Positions 8,690 to 17,429 of a DNA stretch of 64,000 bases are shown here, piece by piece (the first letter of the stretch is position 1; every line of letters begins with the position of its first letter). The DNA lies in the NCBI RefSeq assembly GCF_003545715.1, contig NZ_QVNU01000001.1, positions 434,001-498,000 on the forward strand, in the 5' to 3' direction. The stretch is from Taibaiella koreensis. GTDB lineage: Bacteria > Bacteroidota > Bacteroidia > Chitinophagales > Chitinophagaceae. Under the pieces are notes generated by a model, which was not told where the DNA came from, did no database searches, and saw nothing but the letters and a program-made list of their open reading frames with translations. The translations under genes were made by a program, and so were the position numbers.

Positions 8690-9739
8690 TTATACTACCA
8701 GCATGGCATCGCCGTAGCTGAAGAAGTGGTATTTTTCCTTGATCGCTGTCTGGTAAGCTTCCATAGCCAGATCGTAGCCGGCAAAAGCCGCTACCATGAT
8801 CAGCAGGCTGGTCTTAGGCAGGTGCAGATTGGTGATCAATGAATTGGCAATGGAAAAATTGAACGGCGGATGAATGAACAGGTTAGTCCATCCGGCCTCC
8901 GGCTTCAACAGGCCGCGTGCTGTTACGGAGCTTTCCAACGCCCTCAGCGTAGTGGTGCCTACAGAGCAGATCTTTCTTTTTTCCTGTATGCCCTTGTTGA
9001 CAATGTCACAGGCATATTCGTCAACATTGAAATACTCCGCATCCATTTTGTGCTTGCTCAGGTCTTCTACCTCGATAGGGCGGAAGGTGCCCAGGCCGGT
9101 ATGCAGGGTCACTTCGGCAAACTTTACGCCTTTGATCTCCATTCTTTTGATCAACTCGCGGCTGAAATGCAGGCCGGCAGTAGGTGCAGCGACAGCGCCT
9201 TCATACTTGGCATAAACCGTCTGGTACCGCTCGCGGTCCTCTTCATCTGGCTTCCGCTTGATGTACTTGGGCAGTGGCGTTTCGCCCATGCTGTCCAGAA
9301 CAGTTTTGAACTCCTGTTCGTTGCCGTCAAAAAGAAAACGGATCGTACGACCGCGGGAGGTAGTGTTGTCGATCACTTCTGCCACAAGCTCGTCGTTGTC
9401 GCCGAAGTAAAGCTTGTTGCCCACCCGGATCTTTCTGGCAGGGTCCACGATTACGTCCCACAGGCGGTTCGTCTTGCTCAGCTCACGCAGCAGGAATACC
9501 TCGATGCGTGCGCCGGTCTTCTCCTTCCGTCCATAAAGACGCGCAGGAAACACCTTCGTATTGTTGACGATCATCACATCTTTATCGTCAAAATAGTTCA
9601 TCACATCTTTAAAGATCTTATGCTCTATTTTTCCGGTATCTTTATGTACCACCATCAGGCGGCTTTCGTCACGTTGTTTGGAAGGGTGCTGGGCGATCAG
9701 GTTAATCGGAAGGTCAAACTTAAATTGGGATAATTTCAT
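8690..9739 (-). CDS. queA: S-adenosylmethionine:tRNA ribosyltransferase-isomerase
   Basis: Transfers and isomerises the ribosyl group of SAM onto preQ1 at the tRNA wobble position, making epoxyqueuosine in the queuosine pathway. Full length (349 aa). Recognisable family segments are [12 protein letters not shown] at the start, [18 protein letters not shown] and HTGLGTFRP in the middle, and the C-terminal [17 protein letters not shown] -7 element lies 45 nt upstream and the gene ends in the bidirectional hairpin. It is monocistronic. Confidence 0.97.
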   Translation of the reverse strand: MKLSQFKFDLPINLIAQHPSKQRDESRLMVVHKDTGKIEHKIFKDVMNYFDDKDVMIVNNTKVFPARLYGRKEKTGARIEVFLLRELSKTNRLWDVIVDPARKIRVGNKLYFGDNDELVAEVIDNTTSRGRTIRFLFDGNEQEFKTVLDSMGETPLPKYIKRKPDEEDRERYQTVYAKYEGAVAAPTAGLHFSRELIKRMEIKGVKFAEVTLHTGLGTFRPIEVEDLSKHKMDAEYFNVDEYACDIVNKGIQEKRKICSVGTTTLRALESSVTARGLLKPEAGWTNLFIHPPFNFSIANSLITNLHLPKTSLLIMVAAFAGYDLAMEAYQTAIKEKYHFFSYGDAMLVV

Positions 9740-9784
9740 ATCTTACAGGATATGGATAGTTTAATTTATGAGAAAAAAAGTGTG

Positions 9785-9792
9785 CAAAGATA
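9785..9792 (-). promoter_or_regulatory. -7 element for queA
   Basis: Read on the minus strand this is TATCTTTG, an exact TAnnTTTG match, 45 nt before the queA ATG. No clear -33 element was seen. Confidence 0.6.
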
Positions 9793-9918
9793 CGAAAAAG
9801 ATATAGAACCGGATTTATTTTTTATTTAAGCCTTGCCAGCCAATGTTGTAAGTACATTCAGTGGTCAATATTGTTGGAGGGACATCAAAAAATATTTAGA
9901 CTTTTTGCCAAATTCTAT

Positions 9919-9926
9919 TACTTTTG
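9919..9926 (+). promoter_or_regulatory. -7 element for the small membrane protein gene
   Basis: TACTTTTG matches TAnnTTTG, 14 nt before the ATG at 9941. It excludes the longer reading frame starting at 9833. Confidence 0.55.
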
Positions 9927-9940
9927 TGGCCTTATTCGCA

Positions 9941-10171
9941 ATGCAGCTTTCAATGGAAAATCAAAACAACCAATTTATTGAGGACGATCTGGACATCAGG
10001 ACTTCCAAAACCTCAACTTCCCGGTTTTTCTTCGTTTTGGGCTTTTTCGGTACATTCATCTTCGCCTGGGCCGGATGCTATAGCCTGTGGACGCATTCCT
10101 TCAAACCTGCCGATGATGTGCCTGTGAACAAAAGCTCACTGTACAATCCTGAATATCAGACTAATCCGTAA
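9941..10171 (+). CDS. Small single-pass membrane protein
   Basis: Hypothetical protein of 76 aa from 9941 (72 aa if the ATG at 9953 is used). It has an acidic N-terminus, one membrane helix (FFFVLGFFGTFIFAWAGCY, about residues 30-48) and a short polar tail. The start is set by the TACTTTTG element just upstream. The next gene, a GT2 glycosyltransferase, starts 20 nt downstream, so they probably share a transcript. I recognise no family. Confidence 0.65.
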   Translation: MQLSMENQNNQFIEDDLDIRTSKTSTSRFFFVLGFFGTFIFAWAGCYSLWTHSFKPADDVPVNKSSLYNPEYQTNP

Positions 10172-10191
10172 AGTATCCTTCCCGGACTACC

Positions 10192-11235
10192 ATGATCGTT
10201 GCCTCGCAGGATACTGCCGTTGTCATTCTGAGCTATAACAGCCGCAAATGGCATGAGTTGTTTCTGCCAAAAATCGTAGAGCAGGCCAGGCAAGGCTATG
10301 ATGTTTTCGTAGTCGATCACGCCTCTCCCGACGATACTTCCGAGTATATACAACATCATTTTCCCTACGTACAGCTGATCCGGCTAAGCGAGAACCATGG
10401 CTTTGCCTGGGGCTACGCCGAAGCATTGAAGCAGATACAGGCAAAATACTATATCCTGCTCAGCTCCGATTTCGAGGTTACCGACAATTGGTTTGCGCCT
10501 ATTCACGCGGCCATGGAAGCCGATGAAAATATGGCGGCCTGCCAGCCAAAGATCCGCTACTACCGCGACCGTGCTTATTTTGAATATGCAGGCGCTGCAG
10601 GTGGTTTTATGGATAAATGGGGCTACCTCTTCTGCCGTGGCCGTATCTTTTCTACGCTGGAGCCCGATGAAGGGCAATACGATACGCCTGCCGACCTGTT
10701 CTGGGCTTCCGGCGGCTGCTTCGTGGTGCGTTCCGAGATCTATCATCACCTCGGTGGGCTCGATCCCGATCTGTTTGCCCATATGGAAGAAGTGGATTTG
10801 TGCTGGCGCATGAAAAATGCCGGCTACAAGATCGGGTATGTACCCGGGAGCACTGTCTTCCATGTTGGTGGCAGCATTATTTCCTATGGCAGTCCTCAGA
10901 AGACCTTTTATAACTTCCGGAACAGCCTGGTGCTGTTGCTGAAGAATGAAAAGGGTGGCAAACTCGTCTGGCTCCTGCCACTTCGGTTGTTGCTCGACGG
11001 AGTCGCTGGTCTGCAGCTCCTGGCTTCCGGCCAGGTAAAGAACATCCTGGCCATTATGAGAGCGCACTGGAGTTTTTTCTTGTCTTTCGGTAAATGGCAT
11101 CGTAAACGGCTTACCGTGAAAAGCCTGGTAACGACTCGGGATGAAAAAGGCATTTATCGCAGAAGTATCATCATGCAATATTTTGTCCGCGGGAAAAAGA
11201 AATTCTCGCAGCTTGATCCGGCCGATTTTAAATAG
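10192..11235 (+). CDS. Family 2 glycosyltransferase
   Basis: Transfers a sugar from a nucleotide-sugar donor to a glycan or lipid acceptor at the cytoplasmic face. The N-terminal GT-A fold (about 5-230) shows VILSYNS, the nucleotide-binding region VVDHASPDDT, an acidic SSDFEV motif and the rhamnosyltransferase-like block SGGCFVVRSEIYHHLGGLDP with ACC-type acidic residues EEVDLCWR. The C-terminal third is more hydrophobic and probably membrane-associated. It follows the small membrane protein gene. Acceptor unknown. Confidence 0.9.
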   Translation: MIVASQDTAVVILSYNSRKWHELFLPKIVEQARQGYDVFVVDHASPDDTSEYIQHHFPYVQLIRLSENHGFAWGYAEALKQIQAKYYILLSSDFEVTDNWFAPIHAAMEADENMAACQPKIRYYRDRAYFEYAGAAGGFMDKWGYLFCRGRIFSTLEPDEGQYDTPADLFWASGGCFVVRSEIYHHLGGLDPDLFAHMEEVDLCWRMKNAGYKIGYVPGSTVFHVGGSIISYGSPQKTFYNFRNSLVLLLKNEKGGKLVWLLPLRLLLDGVAGLQLLASGQVKNILAIMRAHWSFFLSFGKWHRKRLTVKSLVTTRDEKGIYRRSIIMQYFVRGKKKFSQLDPADFK

Positions 11236-11290
11236 GCTTAGGGATAAGTATTTTGAATAGGGGCATAAAGCTCCTTTTTCAGCATTTCCG

Positions 11291-11298
11291 TACCTTTG
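11291..11298 (+). promoter_or_regulatory. -7 element for mnmA
   Basis: TACCTTTG, an exact TAnnTTTG match, 25 nt before the mnmA ATG. The -33 region is not recognisable. Confidence 0.55.
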
Positions 11299-11323
11299 CA
11301 TTCTTTTTTACAAATAGATAGTT

Positions 11324-12433
11324 ATGAGCCGTAACGGAAAAGTTTTGGTTGCGATGAGTGGTGGCATTGATAGCACCGTTACCGCCCTGATGCTGCATCA
11401 GCAGGGTTATGAAGTGGTGGGCATCACCATGAAGACCTGGGACTACGCTTCGGCAGGCGGAAGCCGTAAGGAAACCGGCTGCTGTAACCTGGATTCTTTT
11501 AACGATGCGCGCCAGGCTGCTGTGCAGCACGGTTTCCCGCATTATGTGCTGGATATACGCGAAGAATTTGGCGGCGCCGTTATCGAAAATTTCATTGACG
11601 AGTACATTGCCGGACGCACACCCAATCCCTGTGTGTTGTGCAATACCCATATCAAATGGTCGGCCCTGCTGAAGCGGGCCAATGCCCTCGATTGTGATTT
11701 TATTGCCACGGGGCATTATGTAAAAATACGCGAAGAGAACAGCCGTTTCGTGCTGTCAAAGGCCAAAGATCTGACAAAGGACCAAAGCTATGTACTGTGG
11801 GGGCTGGGCCAGGATTGTCTGAGCCGGAGCCTTTACCCGCTGGGCGATTATCTCAAGACAGAAGTGCGGCAAATCGCGCTGGACATGGGTTATCCCGAGC
11901 TTTCGAAAAAGGCAGAAAGCTACGAGATCTGCTTCGTGCCCGATAATGATTACCGTGGTTTCCTGAAACGGAACGTAGACGGGCTCGAAGAAAGGGTAAA
12001 CGGCGGCAACTTCGTGCTGGCCGACGGCAGCATTGTAGGACAGCACAAAGGCTATCCTTTCTATACCATCGGTCAACGCAAAGGGCTTGACATTGCTCTG
12101 GGACGCCCCGTTTTCGTGACCCGCATCATTCCCGAGACCAATACGGTAGTGCTGGGTGATGCGCATGAGCTCGAACAGAATATCATGACCGTTGGCGGGC
12201 TCAATATGGTGAAATATGCGGCCATTCCCGAGGGTATGGAGGCCATTACCAAGATACGCTACAAGGATCCCGGAACCTTGAGCCACCTGCATCTGGCAGG
12301 CGATACCGTTGAAGTGAATTTTTATGAAGAAGTAAAAGGGATCGCTCCCGGCCAGTCGGCCGTGTTCTACGAAGGCGACGATGTGATCGCGGGCGGTATT
12401 ATACGCTCCGGGTGGCGCAGCGACAACCTTTAA
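11324..12433 (+). CDS. mnmA: tRNA-specific 2-thiouridylase
   Basis: Thiolates U34 of tRNA-Lys, -Glu and -Gln using ATP and a persulfide sulfur donor. Full length (369 aa). The PP-loop is SGGIDST (residues 12-18). Both catalytic cysteines are present, in NPCVLCN and in YEICFVPD. The family segments GHYVKI, DQSYVLWGL and GQRKGLDIALG are all visible. It has its own -7 element and a separate lipoprotein gene follows. Confidence 0.97.
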   Translation: MSRNGKVLVAMSGGIDSTVTALMLHQQGYEVVGITMKTWDYASAGGSRKETGCCNLDSFNDARQAAVQHGFPHYVLDIREEFGGAVIENFIDEYIAGRTPNPCVLCNTHIKWSALLKRANALDCDFIATGHYVKIREENSRFVLSKAKDLTKDQSYVLWGLGQDCLSRSLYPLGDYLKTEVRQIALDMGYPELSKKAESYEICFVPDNDYRGFLKRNVDGLEERVNGGNFVLADGSIVGQHKGYPFYTIGQRKGLDIALGRPVFVTRIIPETNTVVLGDAHELEQNIMTVGGLNMVKYAAIPEGMEAITKIRYKDPGTLSHLHLAGDTVEVNFYEEVKGIAPGQSAVFYEGDDVIAGGIIRSGWRSDNL

Positions 12434-12564
12434 CGGGGCACGATATATTTCTCACGGACCTAAGACAAAAAATGTTTTTGAATGAAAAAATATTTTTTAT
12501 CTTACGTCCGTTTTTCGTTGTATCGCTTATCGTAGCGGCATCCTTTTAATTCTGAAATTCAGCT

Positions 12565-13311
12565 ATGCGTAAAATTCTATTACCGCTCCTGCTTCTATCG
12601 GTTGGCCTGTACTCCTGTAAGAAAGAAAAAGAAGATCTTTCCGAGATCGCAAAGGGCAATCAATTCTTCCCTACCGAGATTGGCAAGTATATCGTTTACG
12701 ATTACGATTCGACCATCTGGAACGACCAATTGGGAGTGCCTCTACCTTATAAGGGACAGTTGCGCTATACGGTAGTTGATACTTTTCGCGATGCCGCCGG
12801 ACGGCTCAGCTACCGCATCAACGTGGAACGTCGCAAGAACGATACTGATCCTTATATGCCCAACGATGTGCTGAGCGTAACCCCCACAGAAAACAGGGTC
12901 GAGCTGATGCAGCGTGGCCTCACCTTTATCAAAATGGTTTTCCCTGTGGCCAGTAGCCCCAGCTGGAACGGCAATGCCCTCATCGCACTTGGCGATAAGG
13001 ACAATGCCGAATACGATAACGACAAGTGGAAATATACCTACGCTAATTTCGATAACGAATTTGATCCCGGCAACAACCTGTACGAGCATACGGTTACCGT
13101 AAACCAGATCGACGATCAGCTCAATGATCCTGATGTCGACAGCACCGCTTATGCATACCGCAATTACAGCCAGGAAGTATATGCTTATAATGTAGGCCTG
13201 GTGTATCGCGAGCGTATCTACTGGGAATTCCAGCCCAAGGTAGGCGGTAGTGGCGGCAGCGGTTTCAAAAAGGGATACAGCGTAGTCCTGCGGGCTGTGG
13301 AAAATAACTAA
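12565..13311 (+). CDS. Hypothetical lipoprotein
   Basis: Lipoprotein of 248 aa. The signal peptide ends in a lipobox with Cys at residue 18 (GLYSCKKEK), and the following lysines and acidic residues fit surface or periplasmic anchoring. The rest is rich in beta-prone segments with many Tyr and Asp residues and no motif I recognise. It starts 131 nt after mnmA, too far to assume an operon, and ends at a strong terminator. Function unknown. Confidence 0.85.
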   Translation: MRKILLPLLLLSVGLYSCKKEKEDLSEIAKGNQFFPTEIGKYIVYDYDSTIWNDQLGVPLPYKGQLRYTVVDTFRDAAGRLSYRINVERRKNDTDPYMPNDVLSVTPTENRVELMQRGLTFIKMVFPVASSPSWNGNALIALGDKDNAEYDNDKWKYTYANFDNEFDPGNNLYEHTVTVNQIDDQLNDPDVDSTAYAYRNYSQEVYAYNVGLVYRERIYWEFQPKVGGSGGSGFKKGYSVVLRAVENN

Positions 13312-13336
13312 AGCGAAATAATAATAAAAATGATGC

Positions 13337-13369
13337 AAAGCTGCCCGGTTTTCCGGGCAGCTTTTTTTA
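13337..13369 (+). terminator. Intrinsic terminator
   Basis: A 12-bp perfect stem (13337-13348 with 13353-13364), TTTT loop and a T7 run, just after the lipoprotein gene. Confidence 0.9.
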
Positions 13370-13685
13370 GCCCTGGCCTGAGATATTACCTTAGCTGGGG
13401 CGTTTATTTAGATTAACCTTTGTCGTCTTACAACTCAGAAGTGCGAATATTGTTCCATAAGAATAAAGCGTTTGTAGACGAAGCCGGATAATACTCATCG
13501 TTCTTGCTCCGCAGGCGCGACATGAGGAGGTTGTGACCCACATATTCCTTTGAGTTCTAGTCCAAGCTAGACTAGGTCAACTCCGCATAGGATACAGGGT
13601 AATCCTTGGGCAGTAGAAAATAACTAAGTAATTCTTTGAAGCATGAAGCGCAAGCGCTTACAAGAAATTGTGAAGAGATAGAATG
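13370..13685. other. Long intergenic region, possible structured RNA
   Basis: This 316-bp stretch between convergent genes holds no ORF. A near-consensus -7 element AACCTTTG lies at 13415-13422. Downstream is a stem-loop at 13552-13583: GAGTTCTAGTC pairs with GACTAG plus AACTC across a 3-nt bulge. A second small hairpin, AAGCG/CGCTT, lies at 13646-13659. An independently transcribed small RNA (for example a 6S-like RNA) is possible but I cannot identify a family. Confidence 0.3.
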
Positions 13686-13722
13686 CTTGAGGCTATCTCA
13701 AAAAGTCTGAGATAGCCTCAAG
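13686..13722. repeat. 15-bp perfect inverted repeat
   Basis: Arms 13686-13700 and 13708-13722 pair perfectly around a 7-nt loop. It lies 15 nt beyond the stop of the minus-strand gene at 13738 but has no T tract on either side, so it is a weak candidate terminator. It resembles the GAGGCTATCTCA-type ends often seen near Bacteroidota insertion sequences, from memory only, so it may be a mobile-element remnant. Confidence 0.5.
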
Positions 13723-13737
13723 TATCCTGCTTTAGCC

Positions 13738-14163
13738 TTAGTTGCCAATGCGATAGTGCCATTCCGTTGATGTACCCTTACTTACGTAAAAATACCAAAT
13801 TTTACCATTCCAGGTGTCAAAGTACCACTTCATTTCGGGACCGCCGACAACAATAGCATTGCTGCTCCAATCTGCGTAAGTTGTGTAAAATGCTGGCACG
13901 CCATTTATAAGACCCTGTATGTCTCCTATAACATTGTTACCAATGAACATCGGTGGCGCCCAAACCCCAGGACCGCTAAATGTGTGTGAAAATTGAGTTC
14001 CGTTTTTTGTGACTTTAATGGTAAATGTAGTAGTAGGTCTGTAGTCTGCAGCTCCTTCCCAAACTACAGTCAGTTCGTTTACAGTGGGAATTGTGAATTG
14101 TGCTTTGGTATTAGTTTTTACAAATACACAAAGGATAATCGCAAAAAGAATTTTGATTTTCAT
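13738..14163 (-). CDS. Small secreted protein, orphan
   Basis: Hypothetical protein of 141 aa. A clear signal peptide (MKIKILFAIILCVFVKTNTKA) is followed by a Trp- and Tyr-rich beta-type domain with no motif I recognise. Its AT-rich coding sequence and flanks differ from the GC-richer neighbours, which suggests recent acquisition. It stands alone: the neighbouring trmN6 gene runs in the same direction but its stop lies 70 nt upstream of this start. Function unknown. Confidence 0.75.
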   Translation of the reverse strand: MKIKILFAIILCVFVKTNTKAQFTIPTVNELTVVWEGAADYRPTTTFTIKVTKNGTQFSHTFSGPGVWAPPMFIGNNVIGDIQGLINGVPAFYTTYADWSSNAIVVGGPEMKWYFDTWNGKIWYFYVSKGTSTEWHYRIGN

Positions 14164-14232
14164 ATTTAATTATTTTTAAAAAAAATATCATCAAATATTA
14201 TGCCAAAACAATTTTTGTTTTTTCATTGTCAA

Positions 14233-14958
14233 CTATAAATATAGATAGTAAGATTTTAATAACTCCCGGAACATTGCCGTATAGCTTCTGTCATCTTCGT
14301 AGATCACCATGTCTGAGGTCTCATAAGGCTGCGCTGCCCGGCTGAAAATGCCGATCATCCGGTTGGCTGCAGTATGGTTCCCGGGATGTATGGCCAGCAC
14401 AGCGGCGGGATACAGGCCGTGGCGCGCTGCGGTGGCCAACCAGTCGTCCCATTCGCTTAGCGGGTACATAATGCTGCCATATCCCTTTTCGTGCAGCAAC
14501 ATGGCTATGGCCCGGGCCAGGGAATCTTTATTCAGGGCGGTGCTATGCCGGGCATCGTGGCGAGCCCGCCGCTCCGAACCCAGCTGGTTGTGAAAGAATG
14601 GCGGATTGCAGATAATAAGATCGTACTGACCGGGCCGGCTGCCGAAATCCGACAATGCAGTGTGCAACGCCTTTAGCCGGCTATTCCAGGGGCTGGCAAG
14701 GAAATTTTCTGCGGCCTGCAAGGCAGCGTCTTCATTAAGTTCTATGGCATCGATAGTCACTTGTTCCTGTTCCTGCGCCAGCATCAGGCTAAGCAAGCCT
14801 GTACCCGTACCGATGTCCAGGATACGATGCACAGGAGGAAGGTTATGCAGCTGCCGGGCCGTCCAGGCACCCTGAATGCAGGCATCGGTCGATACCTTCA
14901 TGGCGCAACGGTCCTGTGCCACGCGAAATTGTTTGAACTGGAACCAGGAATTGGGCAT
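14233..14958 (-). CDS. trmN6: tRNA1(Val) A37 N6-methyltransferase
   Basis: SAM-dependent methyltransferase of the YfiC/TrmN6 family (241 aa), which in E. coli makes N6-methyladenosine at position 37 of tRNA1-Val. The SAM-binding motif I is LDIGTGTGLLSLML and the N6-adenine catalytic motif is NPPFF. The N-terminal FQFKQFRVAQDRCAMKVSTD segment is typical. Its ATG directly abuts the tsaD stop codon, so the two t(6)A/m6A-type tRNA-modification genes are co-transcribed. A fallback reading is a general small-molecule MTS-domain methylase. Confidence 0.9.
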   Translation of the reverse strand: MPNSWFQFKQFRVAQDRCAMKVSTDACIQGAWTARQLHNLPPVHRILDIGTGTGLLSLMLAQEQEQVTIDAIELNEDAALQAAENFLASPWNSRLKALHTALSDFGSRPGQYDLIICNPPFFHNQLGSERRARHDARHSTALNKDSLARAIAMLLHEKGYGSIMYPLSEWDDWLATAARHGLYPAAVLAIHPGNHTAANRMIGIFSRAAQPYETSDMVIYEDDRSYTAMFRELLKSYYLYL

Positions 14959-15975
14959 TTATGTCCATTGTGCCCGCGCCGAAGGAACAGCGGCGAGGTC
15001 GGTAAATTGTTGCTGCTGCAGCTTGAACCAGGCGGCCATGCCGATCATGGCGGCATTATCGGTACAATATTCAAATTTAGGAAGGTAAACATGCCATCCG
15101 TTTTTGCGGCCGCTGGCTTCGAGGGCTTGGCGGAGACCGCTATTGGCCGATACGCCGCCGGCAATGCCTATATCTTTAATGCCCCGTTGGCGGGCAGCTT
15201 TTTCCAGCTTTTGCAGCAGTGCCTTTACAATAGTATGCTGCACCGAAGCGCAGATATCGTCCAGGTGATGCGCTACAAAGTCGGGATCGGTCTTTTGTTG
15301 CTTCTGTAAGAAATACAATACGGAAGTTTTGATCCCGCTGAAGCTGAAATCGAGCCCTTTGATCTCGGGTATGGGGAATGGGAATCGCTCCGGATCCCCT
15401 TTTTGCGCATGCTTGTCGACAAGGGGACCACCGGGGTAAGGTAGCTGCAGCATTTTGGCTACCTTGTCAAAAGCTTCGCCTGCGGCATCGTCCAGGGTTT
15501 CGCCCAACACTTCCATTTCCAGGTGGGAATGACAAAGCACGATCTGGGTATGGCCGCCCGATACGGTGAGGCACAGGAAGGGGAAAGAAGGCTTCGGGTC
15601 GTCGATAAAATGGGCCAGCACATGAGCCTGCATATGATGTACCGCGATCAGCGGTACATCCAGGGCCTGCGCCAGGCCTTTGGCAAAGCAGGCGCCCACC
15701 AGCAGCGAGCCGATAAGCCCCGGGGCCTGGGTAAATGCTACCGCCGTAATCTCCTTTCTTCCGATACCCGCCTGCTTTATGGCCCTGTCGACCACGGGCA
15801 CGATCTGCTGCAGGTGCGCTCTGGAGGCCAGCTCGGGTACTACGCCCCCATATTGTTCGTGTACTTTTTGTGTAGCGATGATATTGCTGACCACCTTATC
15901 GCCGATGAGAATAGCGGCAGCCGTCTCGTCGCAGGAAGATTCAATAGCCAGGATTACAGAGGAGGAACGTTGCAT
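14959..15975 (-). CDS. tsaD: tRNA N6-threonylcarbamoyladenosine transferase
   Basis: Transfers the threonylcarbamoyl group to A37 of ANN-decoding tRNAs, acting with TsaB and TsaE. ASKHA-fold ATPase, 338 aa from the ATG at 15975; the longer frame to 16011 runs into the promoter. Seen are ILAIESSCDETAAAI, the metal-binding HHMQAH motif, SGGHTQIVL and the C-terminal GGVSANSGLR and CTDNAAMIG. Divergent from rpsU, with back-to-back promoters between them. Confidence 0.96.
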   Translation of the reverse strand: MQRSSSVILAIESSCDETAAAILIGDKVVSNIIATQKVHEQYGGVVPELASRAHLQQIVPVVDRAIKQAGIGRKEITAVAFTQAPGLIGSLLVGACFAKGLAQALDVPLIAVHHMQAHVLAHFIDDPKPSFPFLCLTVSGGHTQIVLCHSHLEMEVLGETLDDAAGEAFDKVAKMLQLPYPGGPLVDKHAQKGDPERFPFPIPEIKGLDFSFSGIKTSVLYFLQKQQKTDPDFVAHHLDDICASVQHTIVKALLQKLEKAARQRGIKDIGIAGGVSANSGLRQALEASGRKNGWHVYLPKFEYCTDNAAMIGMAAWFKLQQQQFTDLAAVPSARAQWT

Positions 15976-15986
15976 AAAGGAAGCTG

Positions 15987-16046
15987 CAAAAATATATGAA
16001 AATCCAGACAACGATTTGTTGAATTTAAAAAATATATTTACCTTTG
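15987..16046. promoter_or_regulatory. Divergent promoters for tsaD and rpsU
   Basis: Plus strand: TTTG (16015-16018), 20-nt spacer, TACCTTTG (16039-16046), a full consensus promoter for rpsU. Minus strand: TATTTTTG at 15994-15987, 11 nt before the tsaD ATG. Confidence 0.8.
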
Positions 16047-16079
16047 CTCTCCCAAAGGAAAAAAAGGGGGTATACTATT

Positions 16080-16277
16080 ATGCTTATTTTAGATGCTAAA
16101 GATTGCGAAAACATAGACAAGGCGCTCAAAAAATACAAGAAAAAATTTGAGAAGTCCCGCACTTTGAACCAACTGCGTACACGTCAGGCCTTTACCAAGC
16201 CTTCCGTTCAGCGCCGTAAAGAGATCCTGAAGGCGGCTTACCGTCAGCAGATCCTTGCTGGAAAAGTGGAACTGTAA
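16080..16277 (+). CDS. rpsU: 30S ribosomal protein S21
   Basis: Small-subunit protein bS21 (65 aa), which sits near the 3' end of 16S rRNA. The basic sequence with NIDKALKKYKKKFEKSRTLNQLRTRQ and KPSVQRRKEI is diagnostic. Start at 16080 because the earlier frame from 16044 begins inside the -7 element. Unlike most genes here, an AAGGGGGT stretch (about 16064-16071), close to a Shine-Dalgarno sequence, lies about 9 nt before the ATG. A strong hairpin terminates the transcript. Confidence 0.96.
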   Translation: MLILDAKDCENIDKALKKYKKKFEKSRTLNQLRTRQAFTKPSVQRRKEILKAAYRQQILAGKVEL

Positions 16278-16353
16278 GCTTTCGCATGACTTATCTATAG
16301 ACTTCCATGGTCCTTCCTCCGGGGTGGCCATTTAGTTTATTATAATTTTTTTT

Positions 16354-16395
16354 GGCGGACTGTAAATTCGTATATTTACAGTCCGCCTTATTTTG
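16354..16395. terminator. Terminator after rpsU
   Basis: A 14-bp perfect stem (16354-16367 with 16374-16387), 6-nt loop, T-rich on the right and T8 on the left. It covers the 5' end of the longest possible recombinase frame and so rules out a start there. Confidence 0.88.
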
Positions 16396-16408
16396 TTCGG
16401 GGCGGTCA

Positions 16409-17323
16409 GTGACCCTAAATGATTTGCTCTTGCTTACTGAAGCTGCAATACCCGAATTTCTCCGATATATACGCTTCGAAAAGCGCATGTCTGAGCATAC
16501 TTTTACGGCTTACCGTAATGATCTCGACCAATTCCTTCATTTTCTTCATGGGCAGTTCGATATAGCCGAAGTAGGCCTTATCCGTCATATTCACATCCGT
16601 TCCTGGCTGGCGCAGCTCAAGGAAGAGCAAATGGGCGAGCGGACCCTGCAGCGCAAGATGTCGGCTGTGAAGTCGTTTTTCAAATACCTGCTGCGCCTGG
16701 GACTGGTATCGGAAAACCCAACCCGGCAGGTAAGCACACCCAAAGCGCCGAAACGGCTTCCTTCCTTCCTCGAAGAACAGCAGACCGAGCAGATCAGCGA
16801 GGCCGTGCAATATCCCGAAGGTTTTGAAGGCGATACCGAACGGCTCATTATCGAGTTGTTGTACCAGACCGGCATGCGACGGGCAGAGCTGGTGGGTCTT
16901 AAAGAGCAGGATATCGAATTTGCCCGCCAGCAGATACGCGTACTGGGCAAACGGAACAAGGAACGGCTGATACCGGTGAGCGAAATGCTGCTAACGGATA
17001 TACAGCAATACATGGCAGAAAAAAGAAGACTTTTCAACCAAGCCGGCCCGGCGTTGTTATGTATCAAGGAGGGCAAGCCGGTTTATGCCCAGTACGTATA
17101 TCGTGTTGTTCGCAAGCATCTTCAATCTGTAACGACATTGAGCAAGAAGAGTCCGCACGTGCTCCGGCATACATTTGCTACACAGCTTTCCAACAAAGGT
17201 GCAGAGCTGAATGCCATCAAAGAGCTGCTGGGACATAGCAGTCTGGCCGCGACACAGATCTACACACACAACAATATCGAGCGGCTTAGAGAGGTGTACC
17301 GGAAGGCGCATCCTAAAAGTTAG
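16409..17323 (+). CDS. XerC/XerD-type tyrosine recombinase
   Basis: Site-specific recombinase of the Xer family, likely to resolve chromosome dimers, about 304 aa. The SAM-like N-terminal core-binding domain starts around FLRYIRFEKRMSEHTFTAY. Catalytic residues are visible: Arg in TGMRRAEL, Lys in GKRNKER, HxxR in HVLRHTFAT, His in LGHSSL and the nucleophile Tyr in TQIYTH. The start is uncertain. No ATG lies between the rpsU terminator and residue 27 of the domain, so I use the GTG at 16409; a TTG at 16424 is possible. Lies between rpsU and hpf, an order common in Bacteroidota, which argues for housekeeping rather than an integron or phage integrase. Confidence 0.88.
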   Translation: MTLNDLLLLTEAAIPEFLRYIRFEKRMSEHTFTAYRNDLDQFLHFLHGQFDIAEVGLIRHIHIRSWLAQLKEEQMGERTLQRKMSAVKSFFKYLLRLGLVSENPTRQVSTPKAPKRLPSFLEEQQTEQISEAVQYPEGFEGDTERLIIELLYQTGMRRAELVGLKEQDIEFARQQIRVLGKRNKERLIPVSEMLLTDIQQYMAEKRRLFNQAGPALLCIKEGKPVYAQYVYRVVRKHLQSVTTLSKKSPHVLRHTFATQLSNKGAELNAIKELLGHSSLAATQIYTHNNIERLREVYRKAHPKS

Positions 17324-17429
17324 ATAAAGCCTTTCCGAAAGTTATTTTGTCATTATATTTTTTATACCTTTCCATTATGAAGCACCGCTACCCGACCTTA
17401 TTTATTGTTTAACTTTAAAATGAAGAACT

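Noticed and set aside
13686-13722. Intact insertion sequence
   Set aside because: Only one inverted repeat was found, with no transposase ORF or matching end within several kb.
16044-16079. Longer rpsU start
   Set aside because: The TTG at 16044 lies inside the TACCTTTG promoter element; bS21 proteins start at the equivalent of 16080.
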